NCBI GenBank assembly: GCA_963621885.1 | Contig: CAVFFT010000082.1 | Span: 1-12,416 of the forward strand | Origin: UMGS1519 sp963621885 | GTDB taxonomy: Bacteria; Actinomycetota; Coriobacteriia; Coriobacteriales; Eggerthellaceae | DNA: 12,416 bases | Reading direction: 5' to 3' | Part shown: piece after piece, positions 1 through 6,739 of the stretch | How positions within the stretch are numbered: the first letter of the stretch is position 1 | How the letters are laid out: every line of letters starts with the position of its first letter | Position numbers and translations under genes: made by a program | The notes under the pieces: generated by a model | What the model saw: only the letters and a program-made list of their open reading frames with translations | The model's database searches: none | What the model was told of the DNA's origin: nothing

Positions 1-29
1 CTGGGGACGAATTCGAATTCTCAGATTCT

Positions 30-176
30 AGCGGCAAGTTATGCCAACGCGCGCGAAAGATCGCAAGCGGCAAGTTACGACAACGCGCGCGCAGGATTGC
101 AAGTGGCATTTTTCCCAGCGGCCATTAAGCAGGATGGCAAGCGGTAATTTTGACGGCTGCGTTAAGCGGGATAGCA
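30..176. repeat. Degenerate 36-38 bp tandem repeat array, four units
   Basis: Four head-to-tail units can be read at 30-65, 66-101, 102-139 and 140-176 (36, 36, 38 and 37 bp). Each begins AGYGGYAA or a close variant and ends in a GAT-GCA-like block. The first two are nearly identical (AGCGGCAAGTT at both starts, CAACGCGCGCG in the middle). The last two share TTAAGC-GGAT near their ends. There are no unique spacers, so this is not a CRISPR array, and no open frame of note covers it. A 12-bp palindrome (GAATTCGAATTC, 9-20) precedes it. Function is unknown; it could be a decayed intergenic repeat or a clustered protein-binding region. Confidence 0.6.
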
Positions 177-184
177 CGCTTACC

Positions 185-248
185 TCCTGATTTGTGCGCG
201 ACATCACACTTTTACGTCCTGATTTGTGCGCGACTTCGCACTCTTACG
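185..248. repeat. 32-bp tandem direct repeat, two units plus a decayed third
   Basis: Units at 185-216 and 217-248 share TCCTGATTTGTGCGCGAC and a closing CTTACG or TTTACG, and differ at only a few positions. A partial third unit starts at 249 (TCTTAAAGTGTGTGA). That third unit contains an AAGTGTGTGA block which is roughly the reverse complement of the TCACACTTTTA block in unit 1, so the array also has inverted symmetry. It lies 110 bp upstream of the hydrolase start at 359 and could be a promoter/operator region, but no clear -35/-10 pair was found. Confidence 0.6.
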
Positions 249-358
249 TCTTAAAGTGTGTGATATCTAACAATTGCAAGGACGTAATCCCGTCATGGCC
301 AAAAGGCATCCGCCGAGAATACGCTTCCGCGGAACCGCCAAGCATAGGAGAAGCCCCC

Positions 359-1222
359 ATGAGCGCAAGCGCCCCATTCGAAAAGAAACTCATCCACGTA
401 AACGGCACGGCAATAATGTGCCATTGTGCCGGAGAGGGCGGCGACACCATCGTGCTGCTGCATGGCGCTGGCGTGGATTCCGCAATGCTCTCCTGGGCGG
501 AGGTCATTCCGCTGCTATCCAGGCGCTACCGGGTCATCGCACCGGACCTGCCGGGATATGGGGAGAGCGACCGGATTGACGGCGAATACTCGCTGGCGTT
601 CTACACGGAAATGGTGAAGGGCGTAATCGAGCAGCTCGCCGATACGCCGGTCGTGCTGGTGGGGCTGTCGCTTGGAGGCGGCATATGTCTGAACATGGCG
701 CTCAACCACCCCGAGCTCATCAAGGCCCTCGTGCCCGTCGATGCATGGGGCCTGTTCAGCAAGCTGCCGTGGCACCGACTGACCTACTGGTTCACCAACT
801 CGAAGCTCAACGACAACCTGTACGCATGGACAAGCAAATACCCGTCCCTCATAAGGTGGTCCCTGACGCACAGCCTTTTCGGCGACAAGTCGAAGGTGAA
901 TGACGCCCTGATGGAAGAGGTGCTTGAAGCGATGCAAGAGCCCGGCGCTGGCAAGCCTTTCGTCTCGTTCCAGCGAAGCGAAATCACGCCGACCGGCCTC
1001 GTCACCGACCTGTTCGGAAGGCTTAAGGAAATCACCACGCCTACCCTGCTCGTGCACGGCTCGCTCGACAGCTCGGTTCCTGTGAAAGGAGCTCTTCTCG
1101 CCCAGCAGCGCATTCCCAATTGCGAGCTACATCTGATGGAGGGATGCAGGCATTGGCCTCAAAAGGAGCGTCCGCAAGAATTCGCGAGCGTCCTGCAGGC
1201 GTACCTCGAAAAGAGGTTCTGA
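359..1222 (+). CDS. Alpha/beta-hydrolase fold hydrolase
   Basis: A 287-residue protein of the classic alpha/beta-hydrolase fold, probably a soluble cytoplasmic esterase or related C-C/C-O hydrolase. The oxyanion-hole motif HGAG is at residues 35-38. The nucleophile elbow G-L-S-L-G puts the catalytic Ser at 104. The likely acid is Asp237 (HGSLDSSVP) and the catalytic His is His265 (GCRHWP). The APDLPGYGESD strand-turn typical of this family is also present. Length is normal for the family, with the usual lid insert around residues 130-200. The start at 359 is chosen because AGGAG at 346-350 sits 8 nt upstream. The open frame extends to 194, but that extension runs through the repeat array and has no ribosome site. 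No signal peptide is seen. The gene stands alone, with a 380-bp gap after it. Fold and triad are clear; substrate is unknown. Confidence 0.9.
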   Translation: MSASAPFEKKLIHVNGTAIMCHCAGEGGDTIVLLHGAGVDSAMLSWAEVIPLLSRRYRVIAPDLPGYGESDRIDGEYSLAFYTEMVKGVIEQLADTPVVLVGLSLGGGICLNMALNHPELIKALVPVDAWGLFSKLPWHRLTYWFTNSKLNDNLYAWTSKYPSLIRWSLTHSLFGDKSKVNDALMEEVLEAMQEPGAGKPFVSFQRSEITPTGLVTDLFGRLKEITTPTLLVHGSLDSSVPVKGALLAQQRIPNCELHLMEGCRHWPQKERPQEFASVLQAYLEKRF

Positions 1223-1293
1223 TAGCGGAACCACAGGCACATTGGACTGGCTGAGCAGGCATGCCACTATCCTGGTACAGATGCGGTCGACGC

Positions 1294-1318
1294 GATGGCT
1301 GGCACATCACCAGCCATC
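1294..1318. other. Perfect 9-bp inverted repeat (stem-loop)
   Basis: GATGGCTGG at 1294-1302 and CCAGCCATC at 1310-1318 form an uninterrupted stem with a 7-nt loop, 72 bp after the hydrolase stop. The downstream bases are CCAGCAAGC, with no U-tract. It could slow decay of the mRNA 3' end, be a weak terminator, or be a protein site. Confidence 0.5.
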
Positions 1319-1535
1319 CCCAGCAAGCTTGCTAGCAACTATCTCGGCTCGCATATAACACAGTTTTGCGATTTCACGTCATTCTGTAGCTCATACGTTC
1401 GCTGCACTTCACGCGCGACGGGAGCTTCGAATAGCACTTTAATCCCGCGGCCTCAACCGCATCACAAGCCGCATGGCTTCCCCTTATCACGCCCAATAGC
1501 CACGACAAGACGGTGTCAATTTCTAGCGAATATGC

Positions 1536-1565
1536 TTGACGATACCTGTTGCGCTAGGGTAAAAC
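1536..1565 (+). promoter_or_regulatory. Putative promoter of the CPBP protease gene
   Basis: TTGACG (1536-1541) matches the -35 consensus at five of six positions. TAAAAC (1560-1565) is a weaker -10 (four of six) with an 18-bp spacer. A small dyad, TACC-N11-GGTA (1543-1561), lies between the two elements, where MerR-type operators usually sit, but its arms are only 4 bp. A strong ribosome site, GGAGG at 1592-1596, follows 7 nt before the GTG start. Confidence 0.4.
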
Positions 1566-1603
1566 ACCTCGGTCTAAAATAGGTATTGTTTGGAGGTTGA
1601 ATA

Positions 1604-2560
1604 GTGTCTAACACGAATCTGAGCTCGCTTTTCTCCCTGAAGGGCGACTATCCATTCCTGATGAAATCCCAGCCGAAGTATCGCTGGTGGAAGCCGATTC
1701 TCGCCGCGCTTCTCGCGGGAGTGCTTTTCGGGATTTTCAGCTGCATTGTGTTCTTCGCGATCTATATCATCTCGGGGGAAGATCAGCAGGTCATGGCAGC
1801 AGTGCTCCCCAACGCCACCACCGATGGTGCCTACCTTTCGGGCGACCAGAACAACCCCTTCGTTTTGCTCGTGACTTTCCTCACGATTGCCGTTGGCATT
1901 CCAAGCGTCGGCATCGCCATGCGCGTTTGCGGTCTCGGTGGCCTGAAAACTCTGTCTTCTACCGAAGGCAAACTTCGTTGGAAGCGCTTCCTGTCCTACA
2001 TCCCGCTCACTTTCTGCGTGGCTCTGGTCGTCTTTATTATCGACCTGGCTATCAGCGTGATGATGGGCGACACTTTGGGCGAATGCACGATTGTGCCGAT
2101 TACCCTTCTTGTCATCCTCATTTTCTGCCCGCTCCAATGCGCAGCGGAGGAGTACGCATTCCGAGGCTTCGTTTTCCAGGGCTTCTCCTCGTGGATTCCC
2201 GTTGTGGTCATTCCTTTCATTATCCAGGCGGTGCTGTTCTCCATGGCGCATGGCTATAACATCATCGGCCTCGTGGGTGTGGGTTTCATGGGCCTGTGCG
2301 CCGCATGGCTTACGGTAAAGACGGGCGGATTGGAAGCCGCCATCAGCATGCACGCCATCAACAACGTCATTTCGTTCGGGACAAGCTCGCTCTTTGTCGC
2401 ACAGGCGACGCAGAGCAACGTCACGGCTTTTGGACTGGTCGCCGACCTTATTCTCATTATCGCGATGACCGTCACCTTGTACCTGATTTCGAAGCGCAAG
2501 GGCTACATCGAAGAGAAGCGTCCCGTTGCCGAACCCGTCGCCGCACCGGTACAGGAGTAG
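1604..2560 (+). CDS. CPBP-family intramembrane metalloprotease
   Basis: A 318-residue polytopic membrane protein with the three conserved motifs of the CPBP (CAAX protease / bacteriocin-processing, Abi) family. These are E-E-Y-A-F-R at 182-187, F-S-M-A-H at 212-216, and H-A-I-N-N at 250-254 (the HxxxN motif). In this family the glutamates and histidines form the active site inside the membrane. Roughly eight hydrophobic segments can be picked out, beginning at residues 31-57, and the charged tail is P/V/A/E-rich. Translation starts at GTG 1604, with GGAGG 7 nt upstream. Family members process prenylated or secreted peptides or give self-immunity to bacteriocins. No bacteriocin or exporter gene lies beside it, so its client is unknown. 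It is monocistronic, with its own putative promoter and a strong hairpin after it. Confidence 0.9.
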   Translation: MSNTNLSSLFSLKGDYPFLMKSQPKYRWWKPILAALLAGVLFGIFSCIVFFAIYIISGEDQQVMAAVLPNATTDGAYLSGDQNNPFVLLVTFLTIAVGIPSVGIAMRVCGLGGLKTLSSTEGKLRWKRFLSYIPLTFCVALVVFIIDLAISVMMGDTLGECTIVPITLLVILIFCPLQCAAEEYAFRGFVFQGFSSWIPVVVIPFIIQAVLFSMAHGYNIIGLVGVGFMGLCAAWLTVKTGGLEAAISMHAINNVISFGTSSLFVAQATQSNVTAFGLVADLILIIAMTVTLYLISKRKGYIEEKRPVAEPVAAPVQE

Positions 2561-2603
2561 TCGCGCTATACCAATAAGGCTCGCGATTTAGAAAATACGT
2601 ATC

Positions 2604-2642
2604 AACAAGAGAGGCTTGCACTGAGTGCAGGCCTCTCTTGTT
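2604..2642. terminator. Hairpin terminator between convergent genes
   Basis: AACAAGAGAGGC (2604-2615) pairs perfectly with GCCTCTCTTGTT (2631-2642). The stem continues through a U-G wobble and TGCA/TGCA, giving about 17 bp around the small CTGAG loop. It lies between the ends of the CPBP gene (2560, +) and the MFS-CBS gene (2711, -), so it probably serves both strands. The U-tract is short on + (TTGTTGT) and imperfect on -, so efficiency is uncertain. Confidence 0.7.
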
Positions 2643-2710
2643 GTGGCGGTCGATTGGCAGAACCACCACGAGCGAGAGGCCAAGGGCGCGGAACCTTTGG
2701 CGCAGTGCCC

Positions 2711-4594
2711 CTATCCCATGTTCGCCAGGCTGCGCTCCATGGCATAGCGGATGATGTCGCTACGGTTAATGGTCCCGACAATCTCGCCATCGCGCACCAC
2801 AGGCACCTTCTTCAACTTGTATGAAGCCAGAAGCGAACATGCCTCCTCGAAGGAGGAATCCGCATCAAGCGACACAAGCTTGCTGGTGGCAATCTGGCTC
2901 ACCGGCAAATGCATCAGCTCATGCATGCGCTCGTCAAGCGTCTGGTTGTTCGCCGCCTGCACCAGGGCATAGGCGCTGCTCATCACCGGCTGCTTATCGG
3001 CCAGAAAGCGCATCACATCGCCATCGGACACAAATCCGGCCGGGTGGCCGTCATCGTCAACCAGCGGCATGCCGCCCACCTTGCGATCAACAAACAGACG
3101 CATCGCCTCGTACACCGGCGCCGACGCGGGCAGCGTGTAAGGCTCGGGCTGCACGAGCCGTGTCAACGGACGATCAGCCGCGGGCTCAGACGCACGTTGG
3201 GCCTTCGCCACAGCCGCACGCTTCACGGCAGCACGCGAATATGCGAAGCCGATAAGGCAGCCCGCTGCAGCAACGAAGGACGCGACAGTCATCGGCATCG
3301 AGAATCCCACCGCCATCGCCATCGCTTCCGTCGCCCCACCAGCCAGCGCGTTCGCTTGCGCGCTCGACAGGATGCCCGTATACAAAGACGGCGCGACGCA
3401 TGCCGCGATCTGCACGAAGGTGGTGGAAAGCGCCACGCCAAAGGGATTCTGTTCGGGCGTGAGCGTCTTGAAGCCGGCCGATTGCGACGGCGAGAAGATA
3501 AGGCCCGTGCCGCCCATCGCCAGGAACGCCCCGATGAATATCATCGGAAGCGACATCTGTTGCGAAAACAGCGCCATCAGCGCGAAACCGACCGCAACCA
3601 CGGCGTAGCCTGTGGGCAGAAGCGGCCATTCCCCCCGCTTGTCCATGATGCGACCGCCGAGAAGCGAAGTGCCCGCATTGCCCAGCACCGGCACCAGGAT
3701 GATGAGACCAGAAACGAACGCCGTCAGACCCAGCGCCCCTTCAAGATACAGCGGCAGAAGAACGCCGCAGCTGAAACTGCCCATCATGGCGATGGTCGTC
3801 AGAACGATGGAAGGCCAGAAGGCGCGACTCTTCATGGGTGTCAGGTCAATCAGCGGGTTTTCGCACCGCGATTGGCGTACCACAAACACAATCGCGGAAA
3901 GCGCGGCCACCACCAGCGCCGCCACCGCGATCTGCGTGTTGATGGTCAGTTGCACCAAGCCCAGGCTCAAACCCGTCAAAAACAGCGCCGAAAGCACCAC
4001 CGAAGGAAGGTCGAGCTGGGCGGCGAAATTTTCGAGATTGTGCACCGACGGCACCGCGACAGCTCCAAGCACCACCATGGCGACAAGCGGCACCACGAAA
4101 ATGGCGTGCCAGCCAAACGCGGTCACCATGCCGCCGCACACGACCGGCGCCAGTGCCGGCCCGAAGGTGATCATGCAGCTGCCAATGGAAAGGTAGGTGC
4201 CGATCCTGTTCTTCGGCGTCACCGCCAGCACGGTGTTCATCATCAGCGGAATGAAAATGCCGCTTCCCACCGCCTGCACCACGCGCCCCAGCATGAGAAT
4301 GGGGAAATTGGCGGCAAAAAGGCCGATCAACGACCCGATGAAAGTGAAACCGGCGGCCGCGAAATACAAGCTGCGCAACTTAATGCGCCGAAACATGAAC
4401 GCCATGCTCATGACCACGACGGTCGCCACGATCATGTAGCCCGTGACCGTCCACTGCGCGACCACCGAATCGATGCCGTAATCGGACATGATGGAGATCA
4501 GCGCCATGTTCATCAGGTTCTCGTTGAAGCCTGCCAAAAAGGCACCACCATAGAGCGCCACCAGCAGTGGCACCAGCGACTTATTCTGTTTCAT
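2711..4594 (-). CDS. DHA2-type MFS transporter fused to a C-terminal CBS-domain pair
   Basis: A 627-residue protein with two parts. Residues about 5-455 form a major-facilitator drug:proton antiporter of the EmrB/QacA (DHA2, usually 14-TM) kind. It has LGRVVQAVG at 102-110 (motif B, with the conserved Arg) and GPALAPVVCGG at 145-155 (antiporter motif C). After a basic linker, residues about 475-533 and 565-620 form two CBS repeats, each with the V-V/G-T-I-N-R-S-D or G-F-V-S-D-G-D ending. CBS pairs usually bind adenine nucleotides and gate the attached domain, so transport may respond to AMP/ATP, SAM or c-di-AMP. The start chosen is ATG 4594, with AAAGG 11 nt upstream and immediately before the first TM. 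The frame remains open to 4726, but that adds 44 basic residues that do not resemble a transporter N-terminus. Domain calls are firm; substrate and ligand are unknown. Confidence 0.9.
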   Translation of the reverse strand: MKQNKSLVPLLVALYGGAFLAGFNENLMNMALISIMSDYGIDSVVAQWTVTGYMIVATVVVMSMAFMFRRIKLRSLYFAAAGFTFIGSLIGLFAANFPILMLGRVVQAVGSGIFIPLMMNTVLAVTPKNRIGTYLSIGSCMITFGPALAPVVCGGMVTAFGWHAIFVVPLVAMVVLGAVAVPSVHNLENFAAQLDLPSVVLSALFLTGLSLGLVQLTINTQIAVAALVVAALSAIVFVVRQSRCENPLIDLTPMKSRAFWPSIVLTTIAMMGSFSCGVLLPLYLEGALGLTAFVSGLIILVPVLGNAGTSLLGGRIMDKRGEWPLLPTGYAVVAVGFALMALFSQQMSLPMIFIGAFLAMGGTGLIFSPSQSAGFKTLTPEQNPFGVALSTTFVQIAACVAPSLYTGILSSAQANALAGGATEAMAMAVGFSMPMTVASFVAAAGCLIGFAYSRAAVKRAAVAKAQRASEPAADRPLTRLVQPEPYTLPASAPVYEAMRLFVDRKVGGMPLVDDDGHPAGFVSDGDVMRFLADKQPVMSSAYALVQAANNQTLDERMHELMHLPVSQIATSKLVSLDADSSFEEACSLLASYKLKKVPVVRDGEIVGTINRSDIIRYAMERSLANMG

Positions 4595-4765
4595 GAAATG
4601 AAAGACCTTTCTCTTGCGCGGTTGCCTGCCCGAAATGCGCAATCGAATCGCAAACGGAATATGCCCTCGCGGCGTTTCGATTGTTTCGGGACCCGGCAAG
4701 CTGGCACGGAGAGAATAAGAGGGCACTCAAGCCTCAAGCTCGTTTTCGGAATTGGCCAACAGCCA

Positions 4766-4884
4766 GTCCCGTTGCGGCTCAACACCCGCATCGCGTCCCG
4801 TTTAAAAGCACGCTTACCTAAGTTCGATTGGCGATTATAGCGGCTCGTTTCGCAGCGGCGCAAAGGAAATGCTTAAAACGGGAC
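4766..4884. repeat. Three GTCCCGTT boxes around the MFS-CBS promoter
   Basis: GTCCCGTT occurs at 4766-4773 and again at 4795-4802; its reverse complement AACGGGAC is at 4877-4884. The second and third copies extend into near-matching inverted arms: GTCCCGTTTAAAAGC (4795-4809) against GCTTAAAACGGGAC (4871-4884), with one single-base gap. They bracket the TATAAT at 4834-4839. This is the arrangement expected of operators for a looping or cooperative regulator, though that role is inferred. Confidence 0.45.
4834..4863 (-). promoter_or_regulatory. Promoter of the MFS-CBS gene, with long leader
   Basis: On the minus strand a perfect TATAAT (4839 to 4834) has TTGCGC as a possible -35 (4863 to 4858), 18 bp away. 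The predicted start of transcription, near 4827, would leave about 230 nt of untranslated leader before ATG 4594, long enough for leader-based control. No known riboswitch class was recognised in it. Confidence 0.5.
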
Positions 4885-4907
4885 AAGCAGCACATGAATG
4901 GCAAAGC

Positions 4908-4950
4908 AAAAAGAACCCGGCTCCACTTAATCGTGGATACCGAGTTCTTT
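4908..4950 (-). terminator. Intrinsic terminator of the minus-strand MFS carrier
   Basis: AAAGAAC (4910-4916) pairs with GTTCTTT (4944-4950). The stem continues through CGG/CCG and CCAC/GTGG with one mismatch and a small bulge, closing a short TTAATC loop. Read on the minus strand, the hairpin is followed directly by a run of five T. It lies 77 bp beyond the stop codon of the carrier ending at 5027 and insulates it from the MFS-CBS gene downstream. Confidence 0.75.
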
Positions 4951-5026
4951 CAGAAGGAGTTGTGCATCAGGCGCAATTTGCGGCGTTCATTCCGCTAATT
5001 GTTTGTTCCTTCATTCAGAGGCGAAA

Positions 5027-6424
5027 CTAGCACGTTCCTCCTTGCGCTTGAGCGTCGGCTCTCGGCAGAGTAGAGGCCGAGGCTTCATCCGATTCGGCTT
5101 CCTTGATCTGCTCTTCAATAGATCCGCCAACTGCCACCGTGGTACGAGGAAGCCCCTCGCCCAGCTTCATTGCAAGCGATCCGAAGACCACACAGAGCGC
5201 CAGGCAAACCAGCACGCCGGCAAACGTTGCTCCGTAACCGCCGAAATTCTCAGCCATAAGCGGCCAGATACTCGTAAAGGGAGCCATCAGAATGCCGGAC
5301 GGAAGCAAGGCGCGACCCCAGATGACCGAGAAATTCGGACCGGTGCCGAAGATATAACCGGCAACAAGAGGCATCAGAACAGCAGGGCAACCGTAATAGA
5401 GACCGAAGATCAAGCCACCAACGACGAGCAACGGGGTCGACACGAATTGCCAAATAAGGATGATGGCGATAGCACCAGCGGCAGCACCAATGAACAGGGC
5501 CTTGTGAGGCGAGGTCGCGTCACTCGACATGCCGATAACGACCTTGAAGATAGCCTGGCCGACCATGACCAGGGAGGAAAGCATGGCGCCCGTAAGGAAC
5601 ACCGCTCCACCAAGCTCCGCCACCGAGTTCACGTAGGTCGGGAAGAAGTTCGCAACCTTGACACCGCCCTGGCAGCAAGCAATGAACAAAACCATCAGCC
5701 AGAACGGGGCGGTCTTAATAGCCAGGTTCGGATCGACGCTCCAGTTCTTCGCCTCAACAGCACTTTCGGCGCTCTCGGCCTTTTCAATAGATTTGGAATT
5801 CACATAGGACAGCATGCCCTTATCGGAAGGTTTGTCTCCGATGGCGAAGAGCACGAAGGGCAGGCACAGCAGGCAAGCGACGGCAAACATCCAGTAGCAA
5901 GACTGGAACCCGAAGTTGTCGATAATCCACTGGGCGACAATCAGCCAAAGCGCGCCGCCAGCGCCGGTCATCGCGGCGGAAAGACCCAGGATGGTGCCAG
6001 CGCGGTCCTTGAACCAGCGATTGATCACAGTGGGCACGTACATGGAAACGTACAGCATGCCAAACGCGTACTGAATAACGCCCGCTATGACAATCCCCTC
6101 AACCGTCATGCTCGTAGCGAACACCATATAGGTAATTGTCTGGGACAACAACAATGCGGTGCCGCAAACCCTTGCCGGAAACTTGACAAACGCGCGCCCC
6201 AGCGCCGGTCCCGCGATGGCCATGACAAAACCACCTATAGTCATGTAGATAGAAATATCCGACACATTAACGCCGTAATGCTGAGCAAGCAGAGGCATAA
6301 ACAAGCCACCCGTACCGCCAAAACCACCAGCAATAAACACGGTAAACATCAGAGCGAATACGACAGGCAAATACGCCCGAAATGGCTTTTCTTGCAGAGC
6401 CTCGCTCCCTTTCTTCTCTTTCAC
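5027..6424 (-). CDS. 12-TM MFS carrier, oxalate/formate antiporter-like
   Basis: A 465-residue major-facilitator membrane protein that probably moves a small organic anion or other small molecule across the inner membrane. The layout resembles the OFA/monocarboxylate-type families. It opens with a glycine-rich first helix (GGFGGTGGLFMP), then a helix 4-5 loop reading I-N-R-W-F-K-D-R-A-G. A central cytoplasmic loop contains GDKPSDKG and an E/K/S-rich stretch, and the tail is hydrophilic and acidic. The family call rests on these features and is less certain than the MFS call. Translation begins at GTG 6424, with AAAGGAGA 6 nt upstream. The gene is divergent from the metallo-hydrolase at 6740. 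The promoter side carries a phased pair of LysR-type boxes (6515-6549), suggesting induction by the LysR protein at 7758-8750. An intrinsic terminator follows. It is likely the uptake or exchange arm of the same small regulon. Confidence 0.85.
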   Translation of the reverse strand: MKEKKGSEALQEKPFRAYLPVVFALMFTVFIAGGFGGTGGLFMPLLAQHYGVNVSDISIYMTIGGFVMAIAGPALGRAFVKFPARVCGTALLLSQTITYMVFATSMTVEGIVIAGVIQYAFGMLYVSMYVPTVINRWFKDRAGTILGLSAAMTGAGGALWLIVAQWIIDNFGFQSCYWMFAVACLLCLPFVLFAIGDKPSDKGMLSYVNSKSIEKAESAESAVEAKNWSVDPNLAIKTAPFWLMVLFIACCQGGVKVANFFPTYVNSVAELGGAVFLTGAMLSSLVMVGQAIFKVVIGMSSDATSPHKALFIGAAAGAIAIILIWQFVSTPLLVVGGLIFGLYYGCPAVLMPLVAGYIFGTGPNFSVIWGRALLPSGILMAPFTSIWPLMAENFGGYGATFAGVLVCLALCVVFGSLAMKLGEGLPRTTVAVGGSIEEQIKEAESDEASASTLPRADAQAQGGTC

Positions 6425-6485
6425 GCTCAGTCTCCTTTCTTAGAGGACATCCCGAAACCTCCTACACAAGTCTCGACTTGAGCAA

Positions 6486-6514
6486 ATCCTAAAGCGCCTA
6501 TTTTTTCGCTTCCA
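6486..6514 (-). promoter_or_regulatory. Putative activator-dependent promoter of the MFS carrier
   Basis: On the minus strand TAGGAT (6491 to 6486) is a fair -10, and TGGAAG (6514 to 6509) is a poor -35 at 17-bp spacing. The poor -35 directly abuts the LysR-type box at 6515-6529, the geometry usual for LysR-activated promoters. Confidence 0.35.
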
Positions 6515-6549
6515 ATACCCGGGGACTATTTCATATAGCGAATTCCTAT
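6515..6549. promoter_or_regulatory. Phased LysR-type box pair facing the MFS carrier
   Basis: Box 1 is ATAC-N7-CTAT (6515-6529) and box 2 is the perfect dyad ATAG-N7-CTAT (6535-6549). Their starts are exactly 20 bp apart, about two helical turns. The perfect box is distal and the weaker one proximal to the carrier gene. This matches the known LysR-family layout of a recognition site plus an activation site. Confidence 0.65.
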
Positions 6550-6623
6550 TTTATCGAGCCGCCAGCGCTCAAAACACGGCGAAATCGAAGCATCAGACTA
6601 CGTTTTCGCAGCTCATAAGCTAG

Positions 6624-6658
6624 ATAGAGCGCAACTATCTCTGATAGCGCATCGGTAT
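6624..6658. promoter_or_regulatory. Phased LysR-type box pair facing the metallo-hydrolase
   Basis: A perfect dyad, AGATAG-N7-CTATCT, contains the core ATAG-N7-CTAT at 6624-6638. It is followed 20 bp later by ATAG-N7-GTAT (6644-6658). The perfect box is again distal and the variant box proximal to the gene it faces (start 6740, 81 bp away). Confidence 0.65.
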
Positions 6659-6687
6659 TTCCATAGCATTTCCCCCTGACTTATCTT
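6659..6687 (+). promoter_or_regulatory. Putative activator-dependent promoter of the metallo-hydrolase
   Basis: TATCTT (6682-6687) is a fair -10. The -35 position 17 bp upstream (TTCCAT, 6659-6664) is poor and abuts the proximal LysR-type box, as at the other two targets. An alternative pair, CTGACT (6676-6681) with TTGAAT (6699-6704), cannot be excluded. Confidence 0.3.
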
Positions 6688-6739
6688 TTAGCCTGCAATT
6701 GAATGCGTCGAGAGTTTTATTTCAGTCAGAGGAGAAACC

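Larger units (their letters stand above)
1223..1603. other. Intergenic region with hairpins but no gene
   Basis: The region is about 380 bp and no convincing coding frame spans it. It contains a perfect 9-bp stem (GATGGCTGG/CCAGCCATC, 1294-1302 with 1310-1318, 7-nt loop), then the 12-bp palindrome AGCAAGCTTGCT (1322-1333). A smaller dyad, AAGCC-GCAT-GGCTT, is at 1466-1479. None is followed by a T-tract, so a textbook terminator for the upstream hydrolase is not visible. The last 70 bp hold a likely promoter for the CPBP gene. Confidence 0.5.

Noticed and set aside
9..20. GAATTCGAATTC as a cloning linker or site-specific recombination site
   Set aside because: It is a 12-bp palindrome at the window edge, but no vector sequence, integrase or matching second site is visible, so neither reading can be supported.
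30..248. CRISPR array
   Set aside because: The units are contiguous and degenerate, with no unique spacers and no cas gene nearby.
194..358. Longer N-terminus for the alpha/beta hydrolase
   Set aside because: The extension runs through tandem repeats, and AGGAG sits correctly only before ATG 359.
1294..1318. Rho-independent terminator of the first hydrolase gene
   Set aside because: The stem is perfect but no T-tract follows on either strand.
1574..2353. 259-codon open frame on - across the CPBP gene
   Set aside because: Its composition is antisense-like (His/Glu/Asn-rich), and the + strand frame has all three CPBP motifs.
4595..4726. N-terminal 44-residue extension of the MFS-CBS protein
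   Set aside because: It is basic and Pro-rich, starts without a ribosome site and lies inside the predicted leader; ATG 4594 fits the first membrane helix better.
4595..4830. Known riboswitch in the MFS-CBS leader
   Set aside because: I found no recognisable conserved core of a common riboswitch class by eye and cannot run a covariance search.
2909..4840. 643-codon open frame on + opposite the MFS-CBS gene
   Set aside because: Its translation is His/Arg/Gln-rich with no fold signature; it is the antisense shadow of a gene with clear MFS and CBS motifs.
5003..6481. 492-codon open frame on + opposite the MFS carrier
   Set aside because: It is an Arg/His/Asn-rich shadow frame; the minus strand has a ribosome site, membrane segments and a terminator.
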